A stretch of 10,552 nt of DNA from an uncultured Clostridia bacterium (GTDB lineage Bacteria > Bacillota > Clostridia > Tissierellales > Peptoniphilaceae), in contig CAMEGD010000043.1 of the NCBI GenBank assembly GCA_945916025.1, forward strand, positions 1 to 10,552, read 5' to 3'. Position 1 is the first letter of the stretch, and each line of letters starts with the position of its first letter. Below, one piece after another: positions 1-6,643 of the stretch. The notes below the pieces were generated by a model. It was not told the DNA's origin and made no database searches. It was given only the letters and a program-made list of their open reading frames with translations. Both the position numbers and the translations under genes were made by a program.

Positions 1-681
1 GTGGGAGATATTTTAGATTTTGACCTATATTTATATGACAGGCAAAAGGGAAGTCTTCTAGGAGAAAAGGGTGAGTTTATCTCAATTGGCAAGTTAGATA
101 ACTTAGCAATGGCATACACTAGCCTAAGGGCTCTTGTAGATGAAATAGGTCAAGGGGTAAATATATTTTTAGCTACAGATAATGAAGAAGTAGGTTCTAT
201 GACCATACAAGGGGCTGATTCTGAAATGCTAAATAGTATTTTAGAAAGAATTTCTCTTGGTTTAAATAAAAACAGGGAAGAATTTTTAAGATCTTTAGAA
301 AGTACATTCTTAATATCTGCTGATATGGCCCACGGCCTACATCCAAACTTTGAAGAAGTTGCAGATCCTACTAACAAGCCACTACTAGGTAAGGGACCAG
401 TTATTAAGTATGCAGCTAATAAGTCTTATACTTCTGATGCCTATTCAGCGTCTATTTTTAAAAACCTTTGTAACAAGGCAAATGTAGAAGTCCAAGAGTT
501 TTATAACAGGTCTGATAAGTCTGGAGGTTCAACTATTGGGCCTATAACTTCATCCCATATTGGTATTAGGGCAGTTGATATTGGCGGTCCAATATTAGCT
601 ATGCATTCAATAAGGGAACTTGGAGCTGTTTCTGATATTTTAGATTTTTATAAGGTATTTTCTGAATTTTATAAGTATTAA
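1..681 (+). CDS. apeB: M18 family aminopeptidase, C-terminal part (5' end outside window)
   Basis: This is a zinc metallo-aminopeptidase that removes N-terminal residues from peptides in the cytosol. Only the last 226 residues are present; M18 enzymes are usually about 430 residues, so roughly the first 200, including the first zinc-ligand histidine, lie left of the window. Visible metal and catalytic residues are Asp33 in KLDNLAM (bridging Asp), Glu62-Glu63 in DNEEVGS, Asp108 in SADMAHG and His202 in AMHSIRE, all in the family order. The GTG at position 1 is very likely an internal valine codon, not a start. No hairpin terminator is visible after the stop; the next element is the promoter and riboswitch of folT. 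The family is clear. The apeB label, as opposed to another M18 subgroup, rests on the C-terminal motifs and is less certain. Confidence 0.9.
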   Translation: MGDILDFDLYLYDRQKGSLLGEKGEFISIGKLDNLAMAYTSLRALVDEIGQGVNIFLATDNEEVGSMTIQGADSEMLNSILERISLGLNKNREEFLRSLESTFLISADMAHGLHPNFEEVADPTNKPLLGKGPVIKYAANKSYTSDAYSASIFKNLCNKANVEVQEFYNRSDKSGGSTIGPITSSHIGIRAVDIGGPILAMHSIRELGAVSDILDFYKVFSEFYKY

Positions 682-685
682 GACC

Positions 686-713
686 TTGAAAAAATAACTA
701 AATAGTATATATT
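686..713 (+). promoter_or_regulatory. Candidate sigma-A promoter for the folT transcript
   Basis: A TTGAAA -35 box (686-691) and a TATATT -10 box (708-713) are separated by 16 bases, each one or two mismatches from consensus. Transcription would begin near 720, just upstream of the riboswitch aptamer. The position fits, but boxes like these are common in AT-rich DNA. Confidence 0.5.
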
Positions 714-728
714 AAATAGAGTAAGTTA

Positions 729-858
729 ATGCAGAGTAGGTCCTTGGCGTTAAGTGACTAAGAATGGGACGTAGTCTTAGTACGAAATTTATTGCGATCA
801 AGTACCGCGTTCACTGTTTGTTAGGTTCTTCCTAATTAACAGATTATTAGGAGGAAGT
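729..858 (+). promoter_or_regulatory. Tetrahydrofolate (THF) riboswitch with Shine-Dalgarno-sequestering platform
   Basis: The aptamer (about 731-817) carries the conserved THF-riboswitch blocks AGAGUAG (733-739), GCGUUAAGUG (747-756) and GAAUGGGACGUAGUC (762-776). Helices can be drawn by hand. GGUCCUUG (739-746) pairs with CAAGUACC (799-806) with one mismatch. ACUAAG (757-762) pairs with CUUAGU (776-781). A weak closing helix joins GCAG (731-734) to CUGU (814-817). Downstream, UUCUUCCUAAU (826-836) can pair over 11 positions with AUUAGGAGGAA (846-856), which contains the folT ribosome binding site. A rival hairpin, 814-818 plus 821-825 with 831-835 plus 838-842, uses both the aptamer closing strand and the anti-SD strand. 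The inferred logic is that bound folate holds the closing helix, the anti-SD strand covers the SD, and translation is off. The class is known to sit before folT, which matches the next gene. Confidence 0.88.
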
Positions 859-1776
859 ATGGAAAAAATTAATATGTCGTCAAAAAAATGGGTTACTGTA
901 ATAATCCTAAGTATTTTTTGTACCCTAGCAATTAGATTTAACACAAAACCGGAAGTATATAGTGGCTATATCTATGCCCTTATTGGAATCTTTTTTATAG
1001 GTTTTTATAGTGCTAACAAAATTGTAGGTGGAGGTCTGGGAGGACTTATTGTAGGTCTTGGACTGTTATTAAGAAATATATGGCCACAAGAGTCAACCCT
1101 AACAGGAGAAAAACTTGAAGCCTTTTTAGTAGAATATAATTCTTACCAAGACTTTATAGGTAAGTACTTTTTAGTAATGGTTTTAGGTGGTCTTGTTCTT
1201 GGAGTTGTTGGGGCACTTGTAGGGAATTTTATGGCTGACAAGGAAATTAGCCCGTCAAAGAAGTTCTCTACTAAGAGGATAACTTATTTAGCGATTTTTG
1301 TGGCTATGAGTGTAGCTATTAATACTGCTAGAATTGGAAGTGTTTCATTTGGAGGATTTCCAATTATTTCATCAGGTTACCTGTTAGGCCCTGTAAATGG
1401 CTTTATAGTTGGAGCCTTGGCAGATGTTGTAGGCTTTATTATTAGACCATCTGCAACGGGAGGATTTAATCCTTTATTTATATTAACTTCAGCATTAACA
1501 GGTTTTATTCCTGCTTTTGCAACTAAGCTATTAAAGGAAGAATATCCAAAGTTCTCCTTAGTAAAAATCCTTATTGGTATAGGAATTGGACAGCTTATCA
1601 CTTCAGTTATATTAGTGCCAATTTTTAGGGTTATGTTATATGGAGGAAACACCTTCTATTATTTCGCAATACAAGCCCTAATAAAACAAGCTCTTTCTGT
1701 TCCAATTTATGCGTTCTTAGTTAATGCAGTAAATGAATCCTTAAGTAGAAGTGTAAACCTAAGAAAGAATCTGTAA
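859..1776 (+). CDS. folT: Folate ECF transporter S component (FolT) with N-terminal membrane extension
   Basis: This is the predicted substrate-binding membrane subunit of an energy-coupling-factor transporter for folates; it would pair with a shared EcfT/EcfA module that is not in this window. Residues about 138-305 match the FolT S-component pattern: a polar start, then the region around GSVSFGGFPII (160-170), GYLLGPVNGFIVGALADVVG (173-192) and GGFNPLFILTSALTGFIPAF (201-220), followed by two or three further membrane segments. Ordinary FolT proteins are about 170-190 residues. This one has some 130 extra N-terminal residues with hydrophobic stretches near 11-26, 36-53, 55-72 and 103-125. 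The ATG at 859 follows AGGAGG (849-854) by four bases. An upstream THF riboswitch independently supports the folate assignment. The gene ends at a strong terminator. Confidence 0.87.
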   Translation: MEKINMSSKKWVTVIILSIFCTLAIRFNTKPEVYSGYIYALIGIFFIGFYSANKIVGGGLGGLIVGLGLLLRNIWPQESTLTGEKLEAFLVEYNSYQDFIGKYFLVMVLGGLVLGVVGALVGNFMADKEISPSKKFSTKRITYLAIFVAMSVAINTARIGSVSFGGFPIISSGYLLGPVNGFIVGALADVVGFIIRPSATGGFNPLFILTSALTGFIPAFATKLLKEEYPKFSLVKILIGIGIGQLITSVILVPIFRVMLYGGNTFYYFAIQALIKQALSVPIYAFLVNAVNESLSRSVNLRKNL

Positions 1777-1800
1777 TAAAAAGTATTATTTTATTTGTAA

Positions 1801-1848
1801 AAAATCCACCTTCTATCAGGTCTAAAACTTGATAGAAGGTGGATTTTT
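1801..1848. terminator. Two-way intrinsic terminator between folT and the M18 gene
   Basis: A hairpin has left arm 1801-1821, loop CTAAA (1822-1826) and right arm from 1827, giving about 21 pairs with one G-U wobble. It ends in a T-run on the plus strand and a matching A-run on the left, so it can stop transcripts from both convergent genes. Confidence 0.92.
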
Positions 1849-1870
1849 ATATGAACTTAATAAAATTAGA

Positions 1871-3265
1871 CTAAGCTTCTAAAAATGCCTTGTAGCCCTT
1901 GTAGGTCATCCAAGCATCTGCTTTAGATACTATTTCAATAGGAGCATGCATAGATAACATAGCAGTTCCTATATCTAAGACTTCAGCTCCATATTTTGCT
2001 AAATCTCCAGCGATTGTTCCGCCGCCACCTTGATCTATTTTTCCTAGTTCACCACTTTGCCAAATAATATTGTTTTCTTTAAATATTTCTCTAACTTCTT
2101 TTAAAAATTCAGTATTGGCATCATTAGATCCGCCTTTTCCTTTTGCTCCTACATATTTAGACATATTTATTCCAAATCCTAATTTTGCTGAGTTTAAAGG
2201 ATCCATAACATCTTTATAATCTGGATCTAAAGCTGGAGAAACATCAGCCGATAATGCCTTAGAATTTTTTAAAGCTCTTCTAAGTTTTAGTTCGTTGTAT
2301 TCTTCATTAGCACCGATTATTTCTGCCACTGCATTTTCAAAAAACATTGATCCCATTGATGTATTACCAACAGAACCTATTTCTTCTTTATCAACTAGTA
2401 ATGCCACTGCAGTTCTTTTAGGTTTTTCTACTTCTAAAATAGCATGAAAAGCAGCATAAGCACAAACTCTATCATCATGGCCATGAGCTGCTATCATAGA
2501 TCTATCGAAACCCACATCTCTTGCATTAGAAGAAGGTACTGCTTCTAGCTCTGCAATTAAAAAATCTTCTTCTTTAATTTTATATTCTTTATATAAATGT
2601 TTTAATATTAATTTTTTTATTGGGTTTTCATCTTCATCAATTCCAAAGCTAGAATGTCCAGCTAGTAAATTAAGAGATTCTCCAGTAATTCCATCACCTA
2701 AAGTCTTTTTATTTAAATCAGAACTTAAATGAGCTAATAAGTCTGTAATATAAAATATTGGATCTTCTTCTTTATCTCCAATAGATATCTCAATAGTTTC
2801 TCCATCGGAGTTAACAATTACTCCGTGAAGAGATAATGGAATAGTAGTCCACTGGTATTTTTTAATCCCACCGTAATAATGAGTTTTTAATAATGCAAGT
2901 TCTGAATCTTCGTATAGGGGATTAGCTTTTAAATCTAATCTCGGAGCGTCTATATGAGCCCCAACTATATTCATTCCATTTTCTATATCTTCTTCACCAA
3001 TTACAAAAAGTGCTATAGATTTATTTTTATTATTAAGGAGAATTTTATCTCCAGGCTTAATATTAGTTTTAATTTTTTCATCTAATTCTATAAAACCATT
3101 TTCTTTAGCTTTTTTTATTAAATAAGTAGTAGCTAATCTTTCAGTTTTTCCATGATCTAAAAATTTTTTATACTCATCGCAATAACTAAATATTTCTTTA
3201 TTTTCTTCGTCGTTAATTTGTTTCCAAATTGATTTTCTTTTTAACTCTAATTCTTTTACTTCCAT
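1871..3265 (-). CDS. M18 family aminopeptidase (aminopeptidase I type), complete
   Basis: A cytosolic zinc aminopeptidase of 464 residues, full length for the family. All expected metal and catalytic residues are present in order: His104 in GAHIDAPRLD, Asp264 in HGHDDRVCAY, Glu294-Glu295 in DKEEIGS, Asp341 in LSADVSPALDPDY and His440 in AMLSMHAPIEI. The glycine-rich GKGGSND (376-382) and DQGGGGT (411-417) segments are also typical. The start ATG (3263-3265 on the complement) follows an AGGAGG site (3271-3276). The gene lies 12 bases after the DUF523 gene, so the two probably share one transcript, and it ends at the shared two-way terminator. It is clearly diverged from the partial M18 enzyme at the left edge (different spacing and motif variants), so this is not a recent duplication. 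It resembles the clostridial ApeA-like branch, but I leave the symbol blank. Confidence 0.93.
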   Translation of the reverse strand: MEVKELELKRKSIWKQINDEENKEIFSYCDEYKKFLDHGKTERLATTYLIKKAKENGFIELDEKIKTNIKPGDKILLNNKNKSIALFVIGEEDIENGMNIVGAHIDAPRLDLKANPLYEDSELALLKTHYYGGIKKYQWTTIPLSLHGVIVNSDGETIEISIGDKEEDPIFYITDLLAHLSSDLNKKTLGDGITGESLNLLAGHSSFGIDEDENPIKKLILKHLYKEYKIKEEDFLIAELEAVPSSNARDVGFDRSMIAAHGHDDRVCAYAAFHAILEVEKPKRTAVALLVDKEEIGSVGNTSMGSMFFENAVAEIIGANEEYNELKLRRALKNSKALSADVSPALDPDYKDVMDPLNSAKLGFGINMSKYVGAKGKGGSNDANTEFLKEVREIFKENNIIWQSGELGKIDQGGGGTIAGDLAKYGAEVLDIGTAMLSMHAPIEIVSKADAWMTYKGYKAFLEA

Positions 3266-3277
3266 AAATACCTCCTA

Positions 3278-3697
3278 TTAAATATCATCTTCTGTTAATA
3301 TCTTTATTCCATTTTTTAAAAATAACTCTGCAGTAATTCCATTTCCATCTGTTATTGTAGATGTAAACGTACCGTCGTATATCTTTTTATACCCACATGA
3401 AGGACTTCTGCTTTTCATAACAGCAGTTTTAATATTATACATTTCGGCTAATTTTAAAGACTCCTTTGCTCCTTTAATAAAATTTTCAGTAACATTATTT
3501 CCACTTTTAGTAATAATGTTATTATCAATTATTTCAGATGGCTCTCTAGGAGTAGATAATCCCCCCATTATTTCAGGACAAAAAGGTATGAGTATGTATT
3601 TATCCATTAAACTAATTATCTTTTCGTTTTTATTATTATCTCCATTATATTTAGAGTCGATTCCTAGTAAACAAGCACTAACTAAAATCTTTTCCAT
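3278..3697 (-). CDS. DUF523 family protein
   Basis: A 139-residue protein with the DUF523 signature: N-terminal ILVSACLLG with Cys9, then the Tyr-Asn-Gly counterpart of the usual YDG (17-19), FCPEIMGGLSTPREPSEI with Cys40 (39-56), and KSRSPSCGYKKIYDGTF near 94-110 with a conserved Cys. The molecular function of DUF523 is unsettled; the conserved cysteines suggest metal or cofactor binding, which is inference. The start ATG (3695-3697 on the complement) follows a GGAGG site (3703-3707). It is the first gene of a two-gene minus-strand unit with the M18 aminopeptidase, separated by only 12 bases. Length is normal for single-domain members. Confidence 0.87.
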   Translation of the reverse strand: MEKILVSACLLGIDSKYNGDNNKNEKIISLMDKYILIPFCPEIMGGLSTPREPSEIIDNNIITKSGNNVTENFIKGAKESLKLAEMYNIKTAVMKSRSPSCGYKKIYDGTFTSTITDGNGITAELFLKNGIKILTEDDI

Positions 3698-3747
3698 AAA
3701 AACCTCCTTCTAACAGTATCAATAATAAATATATTGTATCATACTTA

Positions 3748-3753
3748 ATTATA
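3748..3753 (-). promoter_or_regulatory. Candidate -10 box for the DUF523-M18 unit
   Basis: A perfect TATAAT reads on the minus strand about 50 bases before the DUF523 start. No convincing -35 box is seen at 16-18 bases upstream (TTATAC is the best). The 130-base gap between divergent genes must hold a promoter for each, but this one is only a candidate. Confidence 0.3.
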
Positions 3754-3792
3754 TTTAATTAACTTAATATGTATAAAATGATAATTTTAAGG

Positions 3793-3798
3793 TATAAT
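3793..3798 (+). promoter_or_regulatory. Candidate -10 box for the barrel-protein gene
   Basis: A perfect TATAAT lies 29 bases before the plus-strand start codon; the -35 region (TGTATA at 3770-3775) is weak. The predicted start of transcription, near 3805, would leave a short leader holding the AGGAGG site at 3815-3820. Confidence 0.45.
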
Positions 3799-3827
3799 AT
3801 AGTCATAATAAATAAGGAGGATGCTAT

Positions 3828-4577
3828 ATGACTAATGAGCAAAGAGATTACGGCCACTATAACCCAACACCTGCAGAAGAAAAGTTAATAGAAAAACACA
3901 ATAAAATAATACCAGAAGTTGAATCTAAGCTTAGAGACAAAATGATAAAAGTTCCTGAAATAATATATCGTTCTAGCGGTATAAAAGTATTAGGTAAGAG
4001 AATAAAGTCTTTAATATTTACAACAGATGTTGCTATATTAAAAAACAATAATGCTCAAGCAACTATTGCGGTTTATCCTTTTACACCCCAGCTAGCAGTT
4101 ACAGACGCTATAATTGAAGTGTCATCTGTTCCTACATTTGTAGGAGTAGGCGGAGGACCTACACCACCAAATAGGGCTATAGACCTAGCTCTCCATGCAG
4201 AGTTAAAGGGAGCTTACGGAGTAGTACTAAATGCTCCAACAAAAATTGAAACAATAAAGGCAGTAGCTGACCATGTAGATATTGCTGTAATTTCAACAGT
4301 AGCTTCCTTAGATGACGACTTTATGAAAAAAATTAGGGCAGGAGCTAATATTCTAAATGTATCTGGAGGAAAGGATACACCAGAACTAGTAGCAAAAATA
4401 AGAAGAGAACTAGGACCTGAGTTTCCAATTATTGCAACAGGAGGACCTAGTGATGAAACAATAATTAGTACAATTACAGCAGGAGCAAATGCAATAACTT
4501 ATACACCACCAACAACAGCAGAAATATTTGAAAAAGTTATGGCTTCCTACAGAATAAAGCTAGAAAATCAAAGCTAA
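3828..4577 (+). CDS. Beta/alpha (TIM) barrel protein of unknown function
   Basis: I cannot assign a reaction to this 249-residue protein. Eight strand-like hydrophobic stretches can be counted: about 61-70, 78-85, 102-109, 131-137, 151-159, 174-180, 200-206 and 222-228, each followed by a helix-like segment, as in a TIM barrel. The last three strands end in VSGGK, ATGGPS and TPPTT, where phosphate-binding barrels such as the ThiE, NanE and KDPG aldolase groups hold a phosphate. A GVGGGPTPP loop (106-114) after strand 3 is distinctive. The first 60 residues are a charged helical region. The ATG at 3828 follows AGGAGG (3815-3820) by seven bases; an ATG at 3821 is out of frame. It is a single-gene unit. 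I recall similar proteins in anaerobic Firmicutes under vague names such as hydrolase or beta/alpha-barrel protein, but that is memory, not a search. Confidence 0.8.
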   Translation: MTNEQRDYGHYNPTPAEEKLIEKHNKIIPEVESKLRDKMIKVPEIIYRSSGIKVLGKRIKSLIFTTDVAILKNNNAQATIAVYPFTPQLAVTDAIIEVSSVPTFVGVGGGPTPPNRAIDLALHAELKGAYGVVLNAPTKIETIKAVADHVDIAVISTVASLDDDFMKKIRAGANILNVSGGKDTPELVAKIRRELGPEFPIIATGGPSDETIISTITAGANAITYTPPTTAEIFEKVMASYRIKLENQS

Positions 4578-4585
4578 AATAAGAA

Positions 4586-4631
4586 CCCCACCCTTCCTCG
4601 ATGCAAATCTATCGTGTGGGTACTCGGGAAC
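4586..4631. other. Small GC-rich structured islet, unidentified
   Basis: Between the barrel gene's stop and the terminator lies a stretch richer in G and C than its surroundings. CCCAC (4587-4591) can pair with GTGGG (4616-4620), enclosing CGAT (4599-4602) paired with ATCG (4611-4614). An alternative TTCC (4594-4597) with GGAA (4627-4630) is also possible. It matches no RNA class I know. It may be a 3'-UTR structure or a leftover of something else. Confidence 0.25.
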
Positions 4632-4648
4632 CTTGTTAATTACTCAAT

Positions 4649-4689
4649 AAAAATTCTCCCTTACTTCTTAGAAGTAGGGGAGAATTTTT
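4649..4689. terminator. Two-way intrinsic terminator between convergent genes
   Basis: Left arm 4649-4667, loop TTA (4668-4670), right arm 4671-4689: a 19-pair hairpin with one wobble, bordered by a T-run on the plus strand and an A-run on the other side. It serves both the barrel gene and the zinc-ribbon gene, whose stop codon overlaps its edge. Confidence 0.9.
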
Positions 4690-5177
4690 TATAACTCTTT
4701 TCCGCAATTGTCGCAGAATTTTGCATCTTCATCATTTAAGGTCTTGCAATTTAGACACCTGACCATAATTCTTTGGGCACCATTAAATCCAGAATCCTTT
4801 TTAAATTCATCATAAAAATCTGCAGCCATTCCACCTTTAGACCTGGAAAATGGCTCCATGTCATCTCTTTCTTTTTTAGGATCTAAAATTACCCCTGAGC
4901 CAGCTAGTCCACCTTTACCGATATTTTTTAGGACTTGACCAATCAAAATCATAAAGAATCCAACAAAGGATATTCTAAATCCCCCAAATATACTTTCAAA
5001 ATTATCAGGATTTAAAAAAACACCAAAAACCCTAAAGAAAGTAGAAATAAATAATATAAAACCAACAATTGTAAGAACTTGGCCTAAATAATACAAAAAC
5101 TTTCTCCAAGGTTGTAAATCAGAATCATCTCTATTATTTATATCATTTTCATTTCTATTATTCCTATAATCAGACAT
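4689..5177 (-). CDS. Two-TM membrane protein with C-terminal zinc ribbon
   Basis: A 162-residue protein with three parts. The N-terminus (1-25) is very polar and rich in Asn, Asp and Arg. Two hydrophobic segments at about 29-53 and 68-84 look like membrane spans. The C-terminus is a short zinc ribbon with Cys141, Cys144, Cys155 and Cys158 (CLNC, ten residues, CDNC) ending CGKEL. Between the spans and the ribbon is a glycine- and charge-rich linker (85-140). Zinc ribbons attached to small membrane proteins are common in Firmicutes and mostly uncharacterised; no function can be given. The start (5175-5177 on the complement) follows GGAGG (5183-5187). It is probably transcribed alone. Confidence 0.82.
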   Translation of the reverse strand: MSDYRNNRNENDINNRDDSDLQPWRKFLYYLGQVLTIVGFILFISTFFRVFGVFLNPDNFESIFGGFRISFVGFFMILIGQVLKNIGKGGLAGSGVILDPKKERDDMEPFSRSKGGMAADFYDEFKKDSGFNGAQRIMVRCLNCKTLNDEDAKFCDNCGKEL

Positions 5178-5194
5178 AAATTCCTCCTTTTACT

Positions 5195-5211
5195 ATTATA
5201 CTATTATTATA
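5195..5211 (-). promoter_or_regulatory. Candidate -10 boxes for the zinc-ribbon gene
   Basis: Two TATAAT boxes read on the minus strand (5195-5200 and 5206-5211) within 35 bases of the start codon. Neither has a good -35 partner, so which one is used, if either, is unclear. Confidence 0.35.
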
Positions 5212-5234
5212 TATTAGTTATACCCTAAAAGTTT

Positions 5235-5474
5235 TTACCTTTCTAAATAAAATCCGGATTTAAGAATTATTTCAGCTTTGTTTATAATTTCCTTTGCTTC
5301 ATCTCCGTTAACAACTGCAACGGTCGATGCTATATAAGAAGATAATGACATAGGCGATATCAAAGATTCTTTAACTCCTCCACCATGAACATATGTGGGT
5401 AGTATAACGTCTCCGAAATCCTTAATTTTTTCTATATTATTACCAGTAATGATTACTATTTTTGTACCAACACA
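5235..5474 (-). pseudogene. 3' fragment of a minus-strand gene, possibly SIS-fold
   Basis: Reading the complement from about 5474 down to a TAA at 5235-5237 gives a stop-free frame of about 79 codons with protein-like composition. It includes KIVIITGNNIEKIKDFGDVI, then LPTYVHGGGVKESL and a serine-rich SPMSLSSYIASTVAVV, ending in GFYLER. The pattern of a beta strand ending in TGNN, then helix, then a DVILP strand, then a serine-rich helix, recalls the second half of sugar-isomerase (SIS) domains. That is a weak, from-memory likeness. There is no start codon with a ribosome site; the frame closes at a stop (5475-5477 on the complement) just where plus-strand glutamate-symporter coding begins. 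I read it as the tail of a gene whose 5' part was removed at the junction. Confidence 0.5.
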
Positions 5475-6238
5475 TTAGTGGAGATTTGAAAACCGGATTA
5501 ATTTCTAAAGAAAATAGAAAATCTTTAGGACAAGAAACAATTTCATCCGTATCTTTAGATACTTTAGGATTCCATCTAGCTCTAATTCTAACAATTGGTG
5601 GTGGTTCATATTTATTAAATCAATTCATAGCTAATCATTTGGTTTCAGGAATTCCTGATTTTACTATAGCATTTATAGTAGCTTTAGTATTCTTTATGCT
5701 TATGAAAAATACACCTTTATATAATTATATAGATAAAGATATAAATATAAGAATATCAGGAACAGCTACAGATTATCTAGTATTTTTTGGCATTGCGTCT
5801 GTTAGATTAGATGTGGTAATGAGTTATGCTGGACCGATAGTTTTATCAATGTTGCTTGGTTGGATTTTAGTAGTTGCAGTAGTATATCCACTTGGTAAAG
5901 CTTATAGCAAGGATTCTTGGTTTGAACGTTCAATATTTGTCTATGGTTATTCAACTGGAGTTTTTGCGATAGGATTTGTTTTGTTTAGGATAGTAGATCC
6001 TGAGAATATTTCAGGAACAATCGAAGATACTGCAATGACTCCTATTACAAATATAGCTGAAATAGCAATTTGGTCTGCTTTTCCGGCCTTGCTCTATAGT
6101 GGACAGTGGATTATTGCTGCTGGAATTGGTTTGGCAATATTATTAGGATCAGCCATTGCTACTAAAGCGACAAGAACTTGGTTACTAGGAGTTCCAGATA
6201 TAGAAAGAAACGTCCTTGCTAATAAAAGAAATAACTAA
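5462..6238 (+). pseudogene. gltS: Sodium/glutamate symporter, 3' half only
   Basis: The 258 residues correspond to the C-terminal half of a GltS-type Na+/glutamate symporter, a membrane protein usually about 400-450 residues long. There is a polar central linker (residues 1-33), then hydrophobic spans near 36-58, 67-82, 104-116, 124-145, 157-176 and 199-233. The GYSTGVFAIGFVLFRIVDPE region (162-181) and TPITNI (193-198) are where the family has its second re-entrant, glycine-rich substrate loop. The N-terminal half is missing: the frame runs only nine bases upstream of the TTG at 5462 before a TGA at 5450-5452, and no ribosome site precedes that TTG. No frameshift or internal stop is present, so the truncation is probably recent. 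Without the first half, transport is not expected. Confidence 0.75.
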
Positions 6239-6251
6239 AAATAATGAATAT

Positions 6252-6270
6252 GGGGAGCAACAAGCTTCCC
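6252..6270. repeat. Short intergenic hairpin
   Basis: GGGGAGC (6252-6258) pairs with GCTTCCC (6264-6270) around an AACAA loop, with one G-T wobble. It has no T-run, so it is at most a weak terminator or an mRNA-stabilising hairpin between the gltS and AGCS remnants. Confidence 0.45.
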
Positions 6271-6295
6271 TATAAATTTAAGATTGGAGTATATT

Positions 6296-6643
6296 ATGTT
6301 AGAACGATTTATGGCATTTGTTACAGTAGCAAATAAATATTTATGGGGTCCCTATGCATTAGTGTTTCTAGGTGCGATAGGAATTTACCTTACAATAGGA
6401 ACAAAGGCTGTGCATTTAAGGAAAATGGGTCGAATTTTAAAAATGACAGTTGGAAAATCTATGGGAAAAGATAAAGATGAAGATGAAACAGAAGGAACTC
6501 TAACCTCAGCTCAATCTATGTTTACATCTTTAGCATCTGTAATAGGAATGGGATCAATTGTTGGAGTCGCATCAGCTCTTATTAATGGAGGACCAGGAGC
6601 AATTTTTTGGATGTGGGTTGCAGCTTTTATAGGAATGATATAG
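6296..6643 (+). pseudogene. Alanine/glycine:cation symporter (AGCS), 5' fragment
   Basis: The first 115 residues of a sodium:alanine/glycine symporter of the AGCS family, which are normally about 450-500 residues with 10-12 spans. Family marks are WGPYALVFLGAIGIYLTIG near the N-terminus, a charged loop with KDKDEDETEGTLT, the conserved SAQSMFTSLASVIGMGSIVG segment, and GGPGAIFWMWVAAFIGM. The ATG at 6296 follows a GGAG site (6286-6289); a TTG at 6284 is in frame but lies just upstream of that site and is not chosen. Right after the FIGM block, where AGCS proteins continue into another conserved segment, the frame hits TAG (6641-6643) and the sequence becomes glutaminase in another frame. About three quarters of the transporter is gone, so it should be inactive. 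Confidence 0.82.

Noticed and set aside
1..3. GTG as the start codon of the first aminopeptidase
   Set aside because: The M18 fold needs about 200 more residues upstream, and no ribosome site can be seen; the codon is most likely internal.
3516..3713. Plus-strand open frame opposite the DUF523 gene
   Set aside because: It overlaps a clear DUF523 coding frame on the other strand and lacks a ribosome site.
5462..5464. TTG as a true start of the glutamate symporter
   Set aside because: No ribosome site precedes it and the first half of the symporter is missing; it is simply the first start-like codon after the junction.
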